Positions 6,980 to 16,342 of a stretch of 64,000 nt of DNA are shown in pieces. Position 1 is the stretch's first letter. Each line of letters begins with the position of its first letter. Below the pieces are notes generated by a model. The model saw nothing but the letters and a program-made list of their open reading frames with translations. It had not been told where the DNA came from and searched no databases. Both the position numbers and the translations under genes were made by a program. This DNA is from Marivita sp003149565 (GTDB lineage: Bacteria > Pseudomonadota > Alphaproteobacteria > Rhodobacterales > Rhodobacteraceae), in the NCBI RefSeq assembly GCF_965216415.1, contig NZ_CBDCFU010000002.1; one strand, written 5' to 3'.

Positions 6980-9271
6980 TCAGCCGCACTTGCTGTGACC
7001 GCAAGAACCACAGGTCATGCAACCTTCAACCATACGCATGTCGTATTGTCCGCAGGAGGGGCAGGCTTTGCCGCGCGGCGCGTCGAGGTTCACCACCTGC
7101 GCCTGCGGATCGGATTTCAGCCCCATGCCTTCACCCGCAAGGAACCCGATGGCGATCATGTGCTGTTCGATCACCCCGCCAATGGCGGCAAGGATCGACG
7201 GGATATACTTGCCCTGCACCCAGGCCCCGCCGCGCGGATCGAACACGGCCTTAAGTTCTTCCACCACAAAAGACACATCACCACCGCGCCGGAACACCGC
7301 CGAGATCATCCGCGTCAGCGCCACCGTCCAGGCGAAATGCTCCATGTTCTTGGAGTTGATGAAAACCTCGAACGGGCGCCGGTGACCCCCAACGATGATA
7401 TCGTTGATCGTCAGGTAAATCGCATGTTCGCTGTCCGGCCATTTGAGCTTGTATGTCGCGCCTTCCAGCGCCTTCGGCCGGTCAAGCGGTTCGGACATGT
7501 AGATCACGTCGCCATGCGGCTGTTGCGGCTCTTCGTCGGAAGACGTCACAACCTCCGGAGCCTCCGCCTTCTTCTCCTCCGCCACACTCAAAACCGAGCC
7601 GGTCACGTCGTTCGGGCGATAGGTCGTGCACCCCTTACAGCCGGTCTCAAATGCCTCCATGTAGACGTCCTTGAACGCCTCGAAGGAAATGTCCTCCGGG
7701 CAGTTGATCGTCTTCGAGATCGACGAATCCACCCATTTCTGCGCCGCCGCCTGCATCTTCACATGCTCCAGCGGGGCCAGCGTCTGGGCGTTCACGAAAT
7801 ACTCGGGCAACTCCCGGTCGCCGAATTTCTCGCGCCACATCTGGACGGCGTAATCGACCACCTCTTCCTCGGTGCGCGTACCGTCCTTCTGCAAGACCTT
7901 GCGGGTATAGGCATAAGCAAAGACCGGCTCGATCCCCGACGATACATTCCCCGCATAAAGCGAAATGGTCCCGGTCGGCGCAATGGAGGTCAGGAGCGCG
8001 TTGCGGATGCCGTGTTCACGGATCGCGTCGCGCACATCGTCGTCCATCATCTGCATGGTGCCTGACGCAAGGTACTTGTCGGCATCGAACAGCGGGAACG
8101 CGCCCTTCTCCTTTGCCAACTCGACCGACGCCAGATACGCGGCGCGGGCAATCGCGTGCAACCAGCGCTCGGTCTGGCGCGCCGCCTCGTCCGAGCCATA
8201 GCGCAGACCCAGCATCAAGAGCGCATCGGCCAAGCCCGTCACGCCCAAGCCGATCCGCCGCTTTGCCTGCGCCTCTGCCCGTTGCGCCTCCAGCGGAAAG
8301 CGCGAGGCATCCACCACGTTGTCCATCATCCGCACGGCGGTGGCGACCAACTCGTTCAGCGCGCCTTCGTCCAGCGCCGCCGCGTCCTCGAACGGGTCCG
8401 ACACCAGCCGCGCGAGGTTGATCGACCCCAAAAGACACGCGCCATAAGGGGGCAAAGGCTGTTCGCCGCACGGGTTCGTCGCTGCGATGGTTTCGACATA
8501 GCTCAGATTGTTGGCCTGATTGATCCGGTCAATGAAGATCACACCCGGTTCTGCGTAATCATAGGTCGCGCGCATGATCCGGTTCCAGAGGTCGCGCGCC
8601 TGCACCGTGCGGTACACCTTGCCATCAAAGACCAGGTCCCAAGACCGATCCGTCTTGACCGCTTCCATGAAGTCATCTGTCACCAGCACCGACAGGTTGA
8701 ACATGCGCAACCGCGCCGCATCTGCCTTGGCCCCGATGAAATCCTCAACATCCGGGTGATCGCAGCGCATCGTCGCCATCATCGCACCCCGGCGCGATCC
8801 GGCGGACATGATTGTGCGGCACATGGCGTCCCAGACATCCATGAAGGACAGTGGGCCAGACGCATCTGCCGCAACCCCTTTCACATCCGCGCCCTTGGGC
8901 CGGATGGTGCTGAAGTCGTACCCGATCCCGCCGCCCTGCTGCATGGTGAGGGCGGCCTCTTTCAACATCTCGAAAATGCCGCCCATGCTGTCGGGGATCG
9001 TGCCCATGACAAAACAATTGAAAAGCGTCACCGACCGCGCCGTGCCGGCCCCTGCCGTGATCCGACCTGCCGGCAGGTATTTGAAATCCTCCAAAGCGCC
9101 GTAGAACCGCTCTTCCCAGACATTGGGCTCCGCCTCGACCTCGGCCAGAGAGCGCGCGATCCGGCGCCACGTGTCCTCGACGGTGCGATCCACCGCGGCG
9201 CCATCCGCCTCTTTCAAGCGGTACTTCATATCCCAGATCTGTTCAGCAATCGGAGCGGTAAAGCGAGACAT
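6980..9271 (-). CDS. nrdJ: Adenosylcobalamin-dependent (class II) ribonucleotide reductase
   Basis: The 763-residue enzyme reduces ribonucleotides to deoxyribonucleotides with a radical made from coenzyme B12, so it needs no oxygen. Visible signatures are the ATP-cone-free N-terminus, GGGIGYDFS, the NPCGEQPLPPYGACLLGSINL-like active-site region, and a C-terminal cysteine-rich tail (CPSCG, CMTCGSCGHSKCG) that relays electrons to the active site. The ATG at 9271 (MSRFTAPIAEQIW) was chosen because the 27 codons upstream look like leader sequence. The upstream region is shared with the divergent cold-shock gene and holds DnaA-box-like sequences. Confidence 0.95.
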   Translation of the reverse strand: MSRFTAPIAEQIWDMKYRLKEADGAAVDRTVEDTWRRIARSLAEVEAEPNVWEERFYGALEDFKYLPAGRITAGAGTARSVTLFNCFVMGTIPDSMGGIFEMLKEAALTMQQGGGIGYDFSTIRPKGADVKGVAADASGPLSFMDVWDAMCRTIMSAGSRRGAMMATMRCDHPDVEDFIGAKADAARLRMFNLSVLVTDDFMEAVKTDRSWDLVFDGKVYRTVQARDLWNRIMRATYDYAEPGVIFIDRINQANNLSYVETIAATNPCGEQPLPPYGACLLGSINLARLVSDPFEDAAALDEGALNELVATAVRMMDNVVDASRFPLEAQRAEAQAKRRIGLGVTGLADALLMLGLRYGSDEAARQTERWLHAIARAAYLASVELAKEKGAFPLFDADKYLASGTMQMMDDDVRDAIREHGIRNALLTSIAPTGTISLYAGNVSSGIEPVFAYAYTRKVLQKDGTRTEEEVVDYAVQMWREKFGDRELPEYFVNAQTLAPLEHVKMQAAAQKWVDSSISKTINCPEDISFEAFKDVYMEAFETGCKGCTTYRPNDVTGSVLSVAEEKKAEAPEVVTSSDEEPQQPHGDVIYMSEPLDRPKALEGATYKLKWPDSEHAIYLTINDIIVGGHRRPFEVFINSKNMEHFAWTVALTRMISAVFRRGGDVSFVVEELKAVFDPRGGAWVQGKYIPSILAAIGGVIEQHMIAIGFLAGEGMGLKSDPQAQVVNLDAPRGKACPSCGQYDMRMVEGCMTCGSCGHSKCG

Positions 9272-9604
9272 GGCAGCGATTCCCCTGTGGCAGCAGACGG
9301 ACAAGATAGCGCAAAATTCGACAAATCCACAACGTCTAGATTGCGCGGACATTCACCCTACCACATCATGCGCCGTCTGTGGAGAATCCTGTGGATAAAT
9401 CACGATATAATCTGGTTCCAACTCAGTTTATTTTTCCCACAACGAGAATAAACATTGCATTCCCACCCGATACCCCTCATGTCAGAGGAGCAAAGATTCT
9501 TCCGATGACCTTCTGTTTCCTAACGGCCTCAGGCGATCCTACGACGACACTGAGCCGGGCCATCGCATGTTGCGGGTGGCGAATAAAATTTAGGAGACTC
9601 CACG
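9272..9604. promoter_or_regulatory. Divergent nrdJ / cold-shock intergenic region with DnaA-box-like sites
   Basis: This 333-bp gap holds no gene I can support. TGTGGATAA at 9390-9398 is an exact DnaA box (reverse orientation), and TGTGGAGAA at 9378-9386 is a one-mismatch copy 12 bp away in the same direction. AAATCCACA at 9323-9331 is a weaker opposite match. The AT-rich stretch after about 9400 probably includes the promoter and the long untranslated leader usual for cold-shock genes. The nrdJ promoter should also lie here. An NrdR box was looked for but no clear one was found. Confidence 0.5.
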
Positions 9605-9811
9605 ATGGCAAATGGCACCGTGAAATGGTTCAACGGCACAAAAGGCTTTGGCTTTATCGCACCCGAGCATGGTTCGAAGGACATCTTCGTCCACATCTCC
9701 GCGCTGGAACGCGCAGGTCTGCACCAGCTTGACGATGGTCAGGCCGTGACCTTTGACGTGGAAAGTGGCCGTGATGGCCGCGAAAGCGCGACAAATCTTG
9801 CTCTGGCATAA
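9605..9811 (+). CDS. Cold-shock protein, CspA family
   Basis: The 68-residue single cold-shock domain contains both RNA-binding motifs, KGFGFIAP (RNP1) and DIFVHIS (RNP2), and binds single-stranded nucleic acid as an RNA chaperone. The start is preceded by an AGGAG-type site and a long AT-rich leader. A strong intrinsic terminator follows at 9833. Alphaproteobacteria have several paralogues, so no number is assigned. Confidence 0.95.
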   Translation: MANGTVKWFNGTKGFGFIAPEHGSKDIFVHISALERAGLHQLDDGQAVTFDVESGRDGRESATNLALA

Positions 9812-9832
9812 GCCTCTGCACGACTGATTTCG

Positions 9833-9866
9833 AAACGGGCGCGGTTCTCGGACTGCGCCCGTTTTT
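9833..9866 (+). terminator. Intrinsic terminator of the cold-shock gene
   Basis: AAACGGGCGC and GCGCCCGTTT form a perfect 10-bp stem around a 12-base loop, followed by a run of five T. Confidence 0.88.
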
Positions 9867-9929
9867 GCGTTTGACGACGTCACCCCTCAAGACGCGGCCC
9901 CCAAGTGACCCCACCCGTCCAGGAGATTA

Positions 9930-10154
9930 ATGATGGCAAAGCTGAACAAAGACACGCTCTTCAAAGCACCACAGACGCGCGCGGAAACCGTGATGGACAA
10001 GACCACCCGTATCGTGCGCGAAATGCTCGACACGGAAACCGAGCAGCGCGAGGCGAAAACCCAGCGGCTGCGCAAGACCCGGCTTGAACGCGAATCTTCG
10101 GAAAGCGCCAAAACGCCCGACGCAAAGCGCAAGACCGGTAAAACTACCGACTGA
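9930..10154 (+). CDS. Small charged protein of unknown function
   Basis: A 74-residue, very hydrophilic protein rich in Lys, Arg, Glu and Thr, with a predicted helical middle and a basic disordered tail. It is preceded by a clear AGGAG ribosome site, and the MMAKLNKDTLFKAP start gives two adjacent ATG codons. There is no membrane segment or recognisable motif. I recall similar short proteins in related marine alphaproteobacteria, but no function is known to me. Confidence 0.7.
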   Translation: MMAKLNKDTLFKAPQTRAETVMDKTTRIVREMLDTETEQREAKTQRLRKTRLERESSESAKTPDAKRKTGKTTD

Positions 10155-10230
10155 AGGCAAACCAGACGCGCAGCCCCGCTTGAACCCGGCCCCCTGCCCG
10201 CTATGATCTGACCGAGAGGGGACAGACATC

Positions 10231-10662
10231 ATGGCAGGCACGATTCACCTCATCAAACTCTCTGTCGGATCCGATAGCGTAGAGCAGATTGAGGATTGGC
10301 AGCAAAACCGCTCAAAGCAGCGGGCCAATGGACAGTATTACCACCTCACCCGCATGTGGCCCAAACGCGAGGCCGAATTGCTCAATGGCGGCTCGATCTA
10401 TTGGGTGGTCAAAGGTCTGCTGCAAGCACGCCAGCGGATCATCGGTCTGGAAGAGATCATCGGTGATGATGGTATCCGCCGCTGCGGCATCGTGCTTGAT
10501 CCGGAACTGGTCCGCACCGCCACGGCCCCGAAACGACCATTCCAAGGCTGGCGCTACCTCAAGCCCGAAGACGCCCCGCCCGATCTGGGCAAATCGCGCC
10601 AGAACGACGACACCCTGCCCCCCGAACTGGCGGGCGCGCTGGCCGAAATCGGCGTGCTCTGA
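10231..10662 (+). CDS. DUF1489 family protein
   Basis: The 143-residue cytosolic protein fits the DUF1489 family, with the opening MAGTIHLIKLSVGSDS, the central YHLTRMWPKR motif and the RPFQGWRYL segment toward the C-terminus. The family is widespread in alphaproteobacteria and has no established function. The gene stands alone between a small unknown gene and a glutathione transferase, in the same direction. Confidence 0.85.
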   Translation: MAGTIHLIKLSVGSDSVEQIEDWQQNRSKQRANGQYYHLTRMWPKREAELLNGGSIYWVVKGLLQARQRIIGLEEIIGDDGIRRCGIVLDPELVRTATAPKRPFQGWRYLKPEDAPPDLGKSRQNDDTLPPELAGALAEIGVL

Positions 10663-10758
10663 CCTCCGCCGCACAGAAACCCTGCGCCACTGCACTGGCA
10701 GCATGGGCCAACACTTCTTACGTGTGGTGCCAAGCCATCAGCGAACAGGACAGTCAAT

Positions 10759-11625
10759 ATGACCGACAACTACACACCGCCCAAGGTCTGGACATGGGAC
10801 AAGGAAAATGGCGGTAAGTTCGCCAGCACCAACCGACCCATTGCAGGCGCAACACATGATAAAGAGCTCCCGGTCGGCAAGCACCCGTTCCAGCTTTATA
10901 GCCTTGCCACCCCGAACGGGCAAAAGGTCACCATCATGTTCGAGGAATTGCTGGCCGCAGGCCATGCAGACGCGGAATACGATGCATGGTTGATCAAGAT
11001 CGGCGACGGCGATCAGTTCGGATCGGGTTTTGTCGACATCAACCCGAACTCCAAGATTCCCGCTCTGATGGACCGCTCCGGCGATGCACCTGTGCGCGTG
11101 TTCGAATCCGCCGCGATCCTGATGCACCTGGCCGAAAAGTTCGATGCCTTCCTAGGACCCAAGGAAAACCGCGCCGAAATGCTCAGCTGGCTTTTCTGGC
11201 AAATGGGCAGCGCGCCCTATCTCGGCGGCGGCTTCGGCCATTTCTACGCCTACGCGCCGGAACCGATGGAATACCCGATCAACCGCTTCGCGATGGAAAC
11301 CAAGCGTCAGCTCGACGTGCTCGACCGGCAACTGGCTGAACGCGATTTCATCAGCGGCCCCGACTACACCATCGCCGATATGGCGATCTGGCCGTGGTAT
11401 GGCGGGCTTGTTCTGGGTCGGCTTTACAATGCCGCCGAATTCCTCGACGTTGAAAGCTACACCAACGTGGTCCGCTGGGCCAAGGCCATCGACGCCCGCC
11501 CCGCCGTCAAACGCGGGCGCATGGTCAACCGCGCCTCTGGTGACGCCAGCGAGCAACTGCGCGAGCGTCACGACGCATCGGATTTTGCCCTAAAGACGCA
11601 GGACAAGCTTCAGGCCGCCGAATAA
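10759..11625 (+). CDS. yghU: YghU-type glutathione-dependent disulfide-bond oxidoreductase
   Basis: The 288-residue member of the glutathione transferase superfamily matches the YghU/Ure2p-like subgroup. It has a long N-terminal extension (NRPIAGATHDKELPVGKHPFQLYS), a thioredoxin-fold domain with TPNGQKVTIMFEE and NPNSKIPAL, and an all-helical C-terminal domain. Family members reduce disulfides and organic hydroperoxides with glutathione. Length is normal. A GC-rich hairpin follows the stop. Confidence 0.9.
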   Translation: MTDNYTPPKVWTWDKENGGKFASTNRPIAGATHDKELPVGKHPFQLYSLATPNGQKVTIMFEELLAAGHADAEYDAWLIKIGDGDQFGSGFVDINPNSKIPALMDRSGDAPVRVFESAAILMHLAEKFDAFLGPKENRAEMLSWLFWQMGSAPYLGGGFGHFYAYAPEPMEYPINRFAMETKRQLDVLDRQLAERDFISGPDYTIADMAIWPWYGGLVLGRLYNAAEFLDVESYTNVVRWAKAIDARPAVKRGRMVNRASGDASEQLRERHDASDFALKTQDKLQAAE

Positions 11626-11633
11626 CGCCGCCG

Positions 11634-11660
11634 CCGCGCGCCGCGACACTCGGCGCGCGG
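11634..11660. terminator. GC-rich hairpin after yghU
   Basis: CCGCGCGCCG and CGGCGCGCGG pair perfectly around a 7-base loop nine bases after the stop codon. No T run follows, so termination is probable but not certain. Confidence 0.55.
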
Positions 11661-11698
11661 CTATTGCCGCATCCCCGCCGGGCCTTATCTCAGCCCGC

Positions 11699-13018
11699 AT
11701 GAAGGATGATTTCGACAGCCGCAGCCGCCCCGTCCCCACCGGACGCGCCGCCCGTGCCGCCCGCATGGGCGGTTTGGCTGGCGGGCTTCTGACCTCTGCC
11801 GCCGCTGCCGGGGCACGCACGCTGTTCCAAGGCCGCAAGCCATCCCCCCGCGACATGTTCCTCACCCCGTCAAACGCCCAACGCCTGACGCGGGAGCTTT
11901 CACAGATGCGCGGTGCGGCAATGAAAATGGGCCAGCTTCTCTCGCTCGAAGCAGGCGACCTTTTGACGCCCGAACTGGCCGCCGTCCTACGCCCACTTCA
12001 GGCGCAGGCACACTTCATGCCGCCCGGCCAGTTGAAGCAAGTGCTGACCAAGGCTTGGGGCGCAGATTTCACCAAACGGTTCAAAAAATTTGACGTCCGC
12101 CCCCTCGCCGCCGCCTCCATCGGGCAGGTGCACCGCGCCCAGACGCACGACGGTCGTGATCTGGCGATCAAGGTGCAATATCCCGGCATCCGCGACAGTA
12201 TCGACAGCGATCTGCGCAATCTCGCCAGCCTGATGCGCCTGTCCGGCATGATGCCCAAGGGCCTCGACCTCAATCCCTTGCTGGACGACGCCCGCGCCCA
12301 ACTGCATGAGGAAGCCGATTACGAGCAGGAGGCCCGGAGCCTGCAGCAGTTCGGCGCTCTTCTGAAGGACGACCCCGACTTCATTGTTCCCACCTGCTAT
12401 GAAGACCTCTCCACCCAAGACATCCTTGCAATGGAGTTCATCCCCTCCGATCCAATCGACACGCTGGAAGACGCCGATCAAGCCACCCGCAACCACGCGG
12501 CGGAACGCCTGATCGTCCTCATGCTGCGCGAGGTGTTCGAGTTTCATCTCGTCCAGTCCGACCCGAATTTCGCCAATTTCCGCTGGCAGCCAGAGACCGG
12601 CAAACTCGTCCTGCTCGATTTCGGCGCAACCCGACGCCTCTCGCCCGATCTCGTGGCTCGCGCCCGCGCTATCCTGCGCCCCGCTCTGGACAATAACCTG
12701 CCCGGCATCGCCACCGCCTTGCACGACCTTGGCCTTCTGTCCGACGCACTGCCTACGAAAACCCGCACCGAAATCCTCAGCATGGTCGAAAAGGCAAACG
12801 GTCCGATGCTGCACCCGCATGGCTTTGATTTCGGCGATACGTCACTTGTCTCAGACCTGCGCGACCGAGGTATGGCACTTGGCCGAGATCGCTCGATCCA
12901 GCACATCCCGCCGACCGAAGTGCTCTACCTGCAACGCAAGGCCGCCGGACTGTTCCTGCTGGCAACGCGCGTCCGCGCACAGGTCACGATACGCGATCTC
13001 TTCCAACGCTATTCGTAA
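11699..13018 (+). CDS. ABC1/AarF (UbiB-like) atypical kinase
   Basis: The 439-residue protein carries ABC1/ADCK kinase-like motifs: the family-specific KxGQ-type sequence MKMGQLLSLE, the AAASIGQVHRA segment in place of a glycine-rich loop, the IKVQYPG lysine strand, and a metal-binding LLDFGATR. The family supports ubiquinone synthesis or lipid homeostasis through ATPase activity. Unlike E. coli UbiB there are no obvious C-terminal membrane helices. It converges on hisG, with only tandem palindromes between them. Confidence 0.88.
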   Translation: MKDDFDSRSRPVPTGRAARAARMGGLAGGLLTSAAAAGARTLFQGRKPSPRDMFLTPSNAQRLTRELSQMRGAAMKMGQLLSLEAGDLLTPELAAVLRPLQAQAHFMPPGQLKQVLTKAWGADFTKRFKKFDVRPLAAASIGQVHRAQTHDGRDLAIKVQYPGIRDSIDSDLRNLASLMRLSGMMPKGLDLNPLLDDARAQLHEEADYEQEARSLQQFGALLKDDPDFIVPTCYEDLSTQDILAMEFIPSDPIDTLEDADQATRNHAAERLIVLMLREVFEFHLVQSDPNFANFRWQPETGKLVLLDFGATRRLSPDLVARARAILRPALDNNLPGIATALHDLGLLSDALPTKTRTEILSMVEKANGPMLHPHGFDFGDTSLVSDLRDRGMALGRDRSIQHIPPTEVLYLQRKAAGLFLLATRVRAQVTIRDLFQRYS

Positions 13019-13022
13019 GGCA

Positions 13023-13067
13023 CCCAAACGCGTCAACGCGTTTGGGCAATCCGTCGACGGATTGCCC
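13023..13067. repeat. Two overlapping palindromes in a convergent gene gap
   Basis: Palindrome 1 (13023-13046) has 11-bp arms CCCAAACGCGT / ACGCGTTTGGG around CA. Palindrome 2 (13044-13067) is a perfect 24-bp palindrome with half-arm GGGCAATCCGTC, overlapping the first by three bases. A smaller GGCG-CTAAA-CGCC hairpin then covers the hisG stop. No T runs are present. The architecture matches the arrays at 37969, 41340 and 49753. Confidence 0.85.
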
Positions 13068-13071
13068 GGCG

Positions 13072-13764
13072 CTAAACGCCCAATCGGTTGATCAAAGCCC
13101 GCAGGTCTGCCCGCTCCTGATCCGTCACCTCGGCGCGCCGGCTGCGGAACAGCGTCGCCTGGCTCTCCAGAACTGGCGGTTCATCCAGGATTTTCAGGTG
13201 GTTGGCACGCAAAGTCTCCCCGGTTGAGGTGATATCCGCAATCGCCTCAGCCGTCAGGTTCTTGACCGTGCCTTCCGTCGCACCCTGACTGTCCACCAGC
13301 TGATAATCCGCCACGCCGCCACGCCTCAGGTAATCCCGCACCAGCCGGTGATACTTGGTGGCGATCCGCATCCGGAACCCGTGCCGCGCGCGAAACGCAG
13401 CCGCCGCACCATCCAGATCGTCAAGCGTATCAACATCCACCCAGCAATTCGGCACCGCCACAATCAGGTTCGCATGACCAAACCCCAAAGGCGCCACCGG
13501 TTCGACCTTCTGATCCCACTGTACCAGCTTTTCCTGGATCAGGTCGTTGCCCGTCACCCCCAGGTGAATGCGCCCGGCCGCCAGTTCGCGCGGGATCTCG
13601 CCCGCCGAGAGCAGCACCAGATCGACGCCATCGGCCCCGTCCACGGCGCCGGCATATTCCCGATCCGATCCCGTCCGCGTCAGCGTCACACCCCGCGCGC
13701 CGAACCAGTCAAAGGTCTTTTCCATCAGCCGTCCCTTTGACGGCACACCCAGCTTGATCGTCAT
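13072..13764 (-). CDS. hisG: ATP phosphoribosyltransferase, short catalytic subunit
   Basis: HisG catalyses the first step of histidine synthesis, joining ATP and PRPP. At 230 residues it is the short form without the C-terminal regulatory domain, which requires HisZ; the hisZ gene lies directly upstream. The start KLGVPSKGRLMEKT and the GVTGNDLI loop are typical. Its ATG overlaps the hisZ stop by four bases. It ends in a palindrome array shared with the converging ABC1 kinase gene. Confidence 0.95.
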   Translation of the reverse strand: MTIKLGVPSKGRLMEKTFDWFGARGVTLTRTGSDREYAGAVDGADGVDLVLLSAGEIPRELAAGRIHLGVTGNDLIQEKLVQWDQKVEPVAPLGFGHANLIVAVPNCWVDVDTLDDLDGAAAAFRARHGFRMRIATKYHRLVRDYLRRGGVADYQLVDSQGATEGTVKNLTAEAIADITSTGETLRANHLKILDEPPVLESQATLFRSRRAEVTDQERADLRALINRLGV

Positions 13765-14858
13765 GGCAGCCCCCCAAGATCAAGCACCAGATCCGGCCGG
13801 ATCACACCGCCCACTGCCGGAATTTCGCGCCCCTGCCCGAGCCGTCGGGTCAGCGCGTCGTAGCGTCCGCCGGTGGCCACCGGCGGCAGATCGGGCCGCG
13901 CCTCGGAATAGAAACCAAAGACAAACCCGTCGTAATACTCCATCGACGTGCGCCCGTAGGACGCCTCGAAGGGCAGGTTTTCCACATCCACACCGCATCG
14001 CGCCATCGCGTCGCAACGCGCCTCGAACCGATCGAGCGCGGGCAGCAGGCCTGGCATGTCCACCGCGATGTCGCGCAGCTGTTCAAGCGCGTTCGGGCAG
14101 GTTTCCGACACCGACAGCACGGCAGTGATCAGATTGACCATCTCGGACGACATCGCGGGTTCCGACGCATCCGCGCGCAGCGCGTCGATCCTTGTTTCGA
14201 TCTCGCGTTCGCTGCGCAGCCCAATCATTACGCCTGCGTCCTGCAGCGGAGCCTCGGCGGCCAGCAGCGCTGCCCGCGACGGCGGCACGGGCGCTAGCCC
14301 CGCAAAGCGTTTGACCAGCGCCGTAAACCGCGCCGGTCGCCAGATGTGGCGCATCAGGGCCACGCGACGGTCCTCGGTCGTTGCCAGCCCCCGCACCATG
14401 GCGATGAGGATGCCGATGTCACCTGTCGCCGCGCGCAGGCTCAGCGGCGCAAGCACCTCTGAAAACCGTCCGAACATGCCGGCATCCGATACCGCCGCAT
14501 TGGCACCGCCAAACTCCTCGTAGCCCACCTGCATGTATTCGCTGCGACGGTCGGGATGGTCTTCCTGTTTCCGGAAAACCTCGCCGAAATAGGTGTAGCT
14601 GGCGGGAAAACCGTCACCTTCCATATGGTACTGCACCACCGGCACGGTGAAATCCGGGCGCAGCATCATTTCGCCGCGCTCCGGGTCGGTCGTCACATAG
14701 GCCCGCGCGCGAATGTCCTCGCCATAGAGGTCCAGCAGAACCTCGGCAGACAACAGGATGTCCGTTTCAAACCTTGCGGCCCCCGCAGCGACGAACCCGT
14801 CGCAGATGGCCTCCGCCTCGATCCTGACGCGGGACTTGTAGGGAATGTCTTGCGCCAT
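13761..14858 (-). CDS. hisZ: ATP phosphoribosyltransferase regulatory subunit
   Basis: The 365-residue paralogue of histidyl-tRNA synthetase forms the HisG-HisZ complex and provides allosteric control by histidine. The class II synthetase core is recognisable (LRPDFTVPVVQYH, SYTYFGEVFRKQ, EFGGANAAVSD), but the enzymatic motifs of a true synthetase are not complete. The ATG at 14858 shares one base with the hisS stop (TGATG), which favours this start over the 28-codon upstream extension. Confidence 0.93.
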   Translation of the reverse strand: MAQDIPYKSRVRIEAEAICDGFVAAGAARFETDILLSAEVLLDLYGEDIRARAYVTTDPERGEMMLRPDFTVPVVQYHMEGDGFPASYTYFGEVFRKQEDHPDRRSEYMQVGYEEFGGANAAVSDAGMFGRFSEVLAPLSLRAATGDIGILIAMVRGLATTEDRRVALMRHIWRPARFTALVKRFAGLAPVPPSRAALLAAEAPLQDAGVMIGLRSEREIETRIDALRADASEPAMSSEMVNLITAVLSVSETCPNALEQLRDIAVDMPGLLPALDRFEARCDAMARCGVDVENLPFEASYGRTSMEYYDGFVFGFYSEARPDLPPVATGGRYDALTRRLGQGREIPAVGGVIRPDLVLDLGGLP

Positions 14859-16342
14859 CAGGAATAGCTTTCGAGGATCTCGCGCACCTTGGACACAAGC
14901 TGACCGCGCGGCACTTCGAACTGGTTTGGACGGTCCTGCCATTCCTCGAGGCTCGCGCTTTCCGCGATCTTGGCCCCAAGGATCAGGTCCTTGATCTGCA
15001 CCACGCCATTGGCCTTTTCGTCCCCGCCTTCGATCACGGCGACGGGCGAATGGCGCTTGTCCGCGTATTTCAGCTGATTGCCGAAATTCTTGGGGTTGCC
15101 AAGGTACACCTCGGCCCGGATGCCCGCACCGCGCAGTTCCGCCACCATGGCCTGATAATCGCCCATGCGGTCGCGATCCATGACGGTCACCACCACCGGG
15201 CCCGTGCTCTTGCTGCCGATCCGGCCTTTTTCGCGCAAAGCGGCCAAAAGTCGGTCGACACCGATGCTGACCCCCGTGGCGGGGACCGGCTGGCCGGTAA
15301 AGCGCTTGACCAGATCGTCATAGCGTCCGCCGCCTGCGACCGAACCGAACTGCCGCTTGCGGCCCTTTTCATCAAGGATTTCAAAGGTAAGCTCGGCCTC
15401 GAAAACGGGGCCGGTGTAATAGCCAAGGCCGCGCACCACCGATGGGTCAATGACAATGCGATCCGGCCCATAGCCGCCAGCAGCCAGCAGATCGGCGATC
15501 TGCTCAAGCTCTGCCACACCTTCTGCCCCAATCGTGCTCTCACCAACCGCCGCCTTCAGATTCTCAATCGTCTGCGTGGCAGTCTCGCCCTTGGAGGTTA
15601 AAAACGCGATAACGGGCTCGGCCTGCGCATCGCTCAGGCCCACACCGTCGATATAGGCACCCGAGGCATCCAGCCGCCCCTTGCCCAAAAGCTCGCGCAC
15701 ACCGGCTTCACCGACTTTGTCAAACTTGTCGATGGTGCGCAGAACGGCATCCCGCTGGTCGTCATTGGAAAGCCCCATCGCTTCCAGCACACCGTTCAGA
15801 ACCTTCCGGTTGTTCACCCGAACGATGTAGTCCCCACGCGGAATCCCAACGACCTCCAGCGTATCCGCCAGCATCGCGCAAATCTCGGCATCCGCCGCAA
15901 CCGAACCCGATCCAACGGTGTCCGCATCACATTGATAAAATTGGCGAAATCGCCCCGGCCCCGGCTTTTCGTTGCGCCAGACCGGCCCCATCGCATAGCG
16001 CCGATAAGGCAGCGGCAGGTCGTTGCGGTGTTGCGCGTATACGCGGGCTAGCGGCGCTGTCAGATCATATCGCAGCGCCAACCAATCGCCCTTGTCGCCG
16101 TCCTCATCCTCTTGCCACGCAAACACGCCCTCGTTGGGTCGGTCCACATCCGGCAGGAACTTGCCCAGCGCCTCGACGGTTTCGACCGCCGAGCTTTCCA
16201 GCGCGTCGAAGCCATAGCGATGATAGACCCCGGCGATCTGCGCCAGCATCTCGGCGCGTTCGGTCACCTCGGTGCCGAAATAGTCGCGGAAGCCCTTCGG
16301 CGTCTGCGCCTTGGGCTTGGGGGCTTTTTTCTCTTTGGCCAT
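14858..16342 (-). CDS. hisS: Histidyl-tRNA synthetase
   Basis: The class II aminoacyl-tRNA synthetase for histidine, 494 residues. Motif 1 region GFRDYFGTEV, motif 2 with RFRQFYQCDADTVG, and the histidine-specific GLGYYTGPVFE are all present, followed by an anticodon-binding domain. A lysine/proline-rich start (MAKEKKAPKPKAQTPKG) precedes the catalytic core. The ATG at 16342 is used because the upstream in-frame codons overlap the palindrome-rich promoter gap. First gene of the hisS-hisZ-hisG operon. Confidence 0.95.
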   Translation of the reverse strand: MAKEKKAPKPKAQTPKGFRDYFGTEVTERAEMLAQIAGVYHRYGFDALESSAVETVEALGKFLPDVDRPNEGVFAWQEDEDGDKGDWLALRYDLTAPLARVYAQHRNDLPLPYRRYAMGPVWRNEKPGPGRFRQFYQCDADTVGSGSVAADAEICAMLADTLEVVGIPRGDYIVRVNNRKVLNGVLEAMGLSNDDQRDAVLRTIDKFDKVGEAGVRELLGKGRLDASGAYIDGVGLSDAQAEPVIAFLTSKGETATQTIENLKAAVGESTIGAEGVAELEQIADLLAAGGYGPDRIVIDPSVVRGLGYYTGPVFEAELTFEILDEKGRKRQFGSVAGGGRYDDLVKRFTGQPVPATGVSIGVDRLLAALREKGRIGSKSTGPVVVTVMDRDRMGDYQAMVAELRGAGIRAEVYLGNPKNFGNQLKYADKRHSPVAVIEGGDEKANGVVQIKDLILGAKIAESASLEEWQDRPNQFEVPRGQLVSKVREILESYS

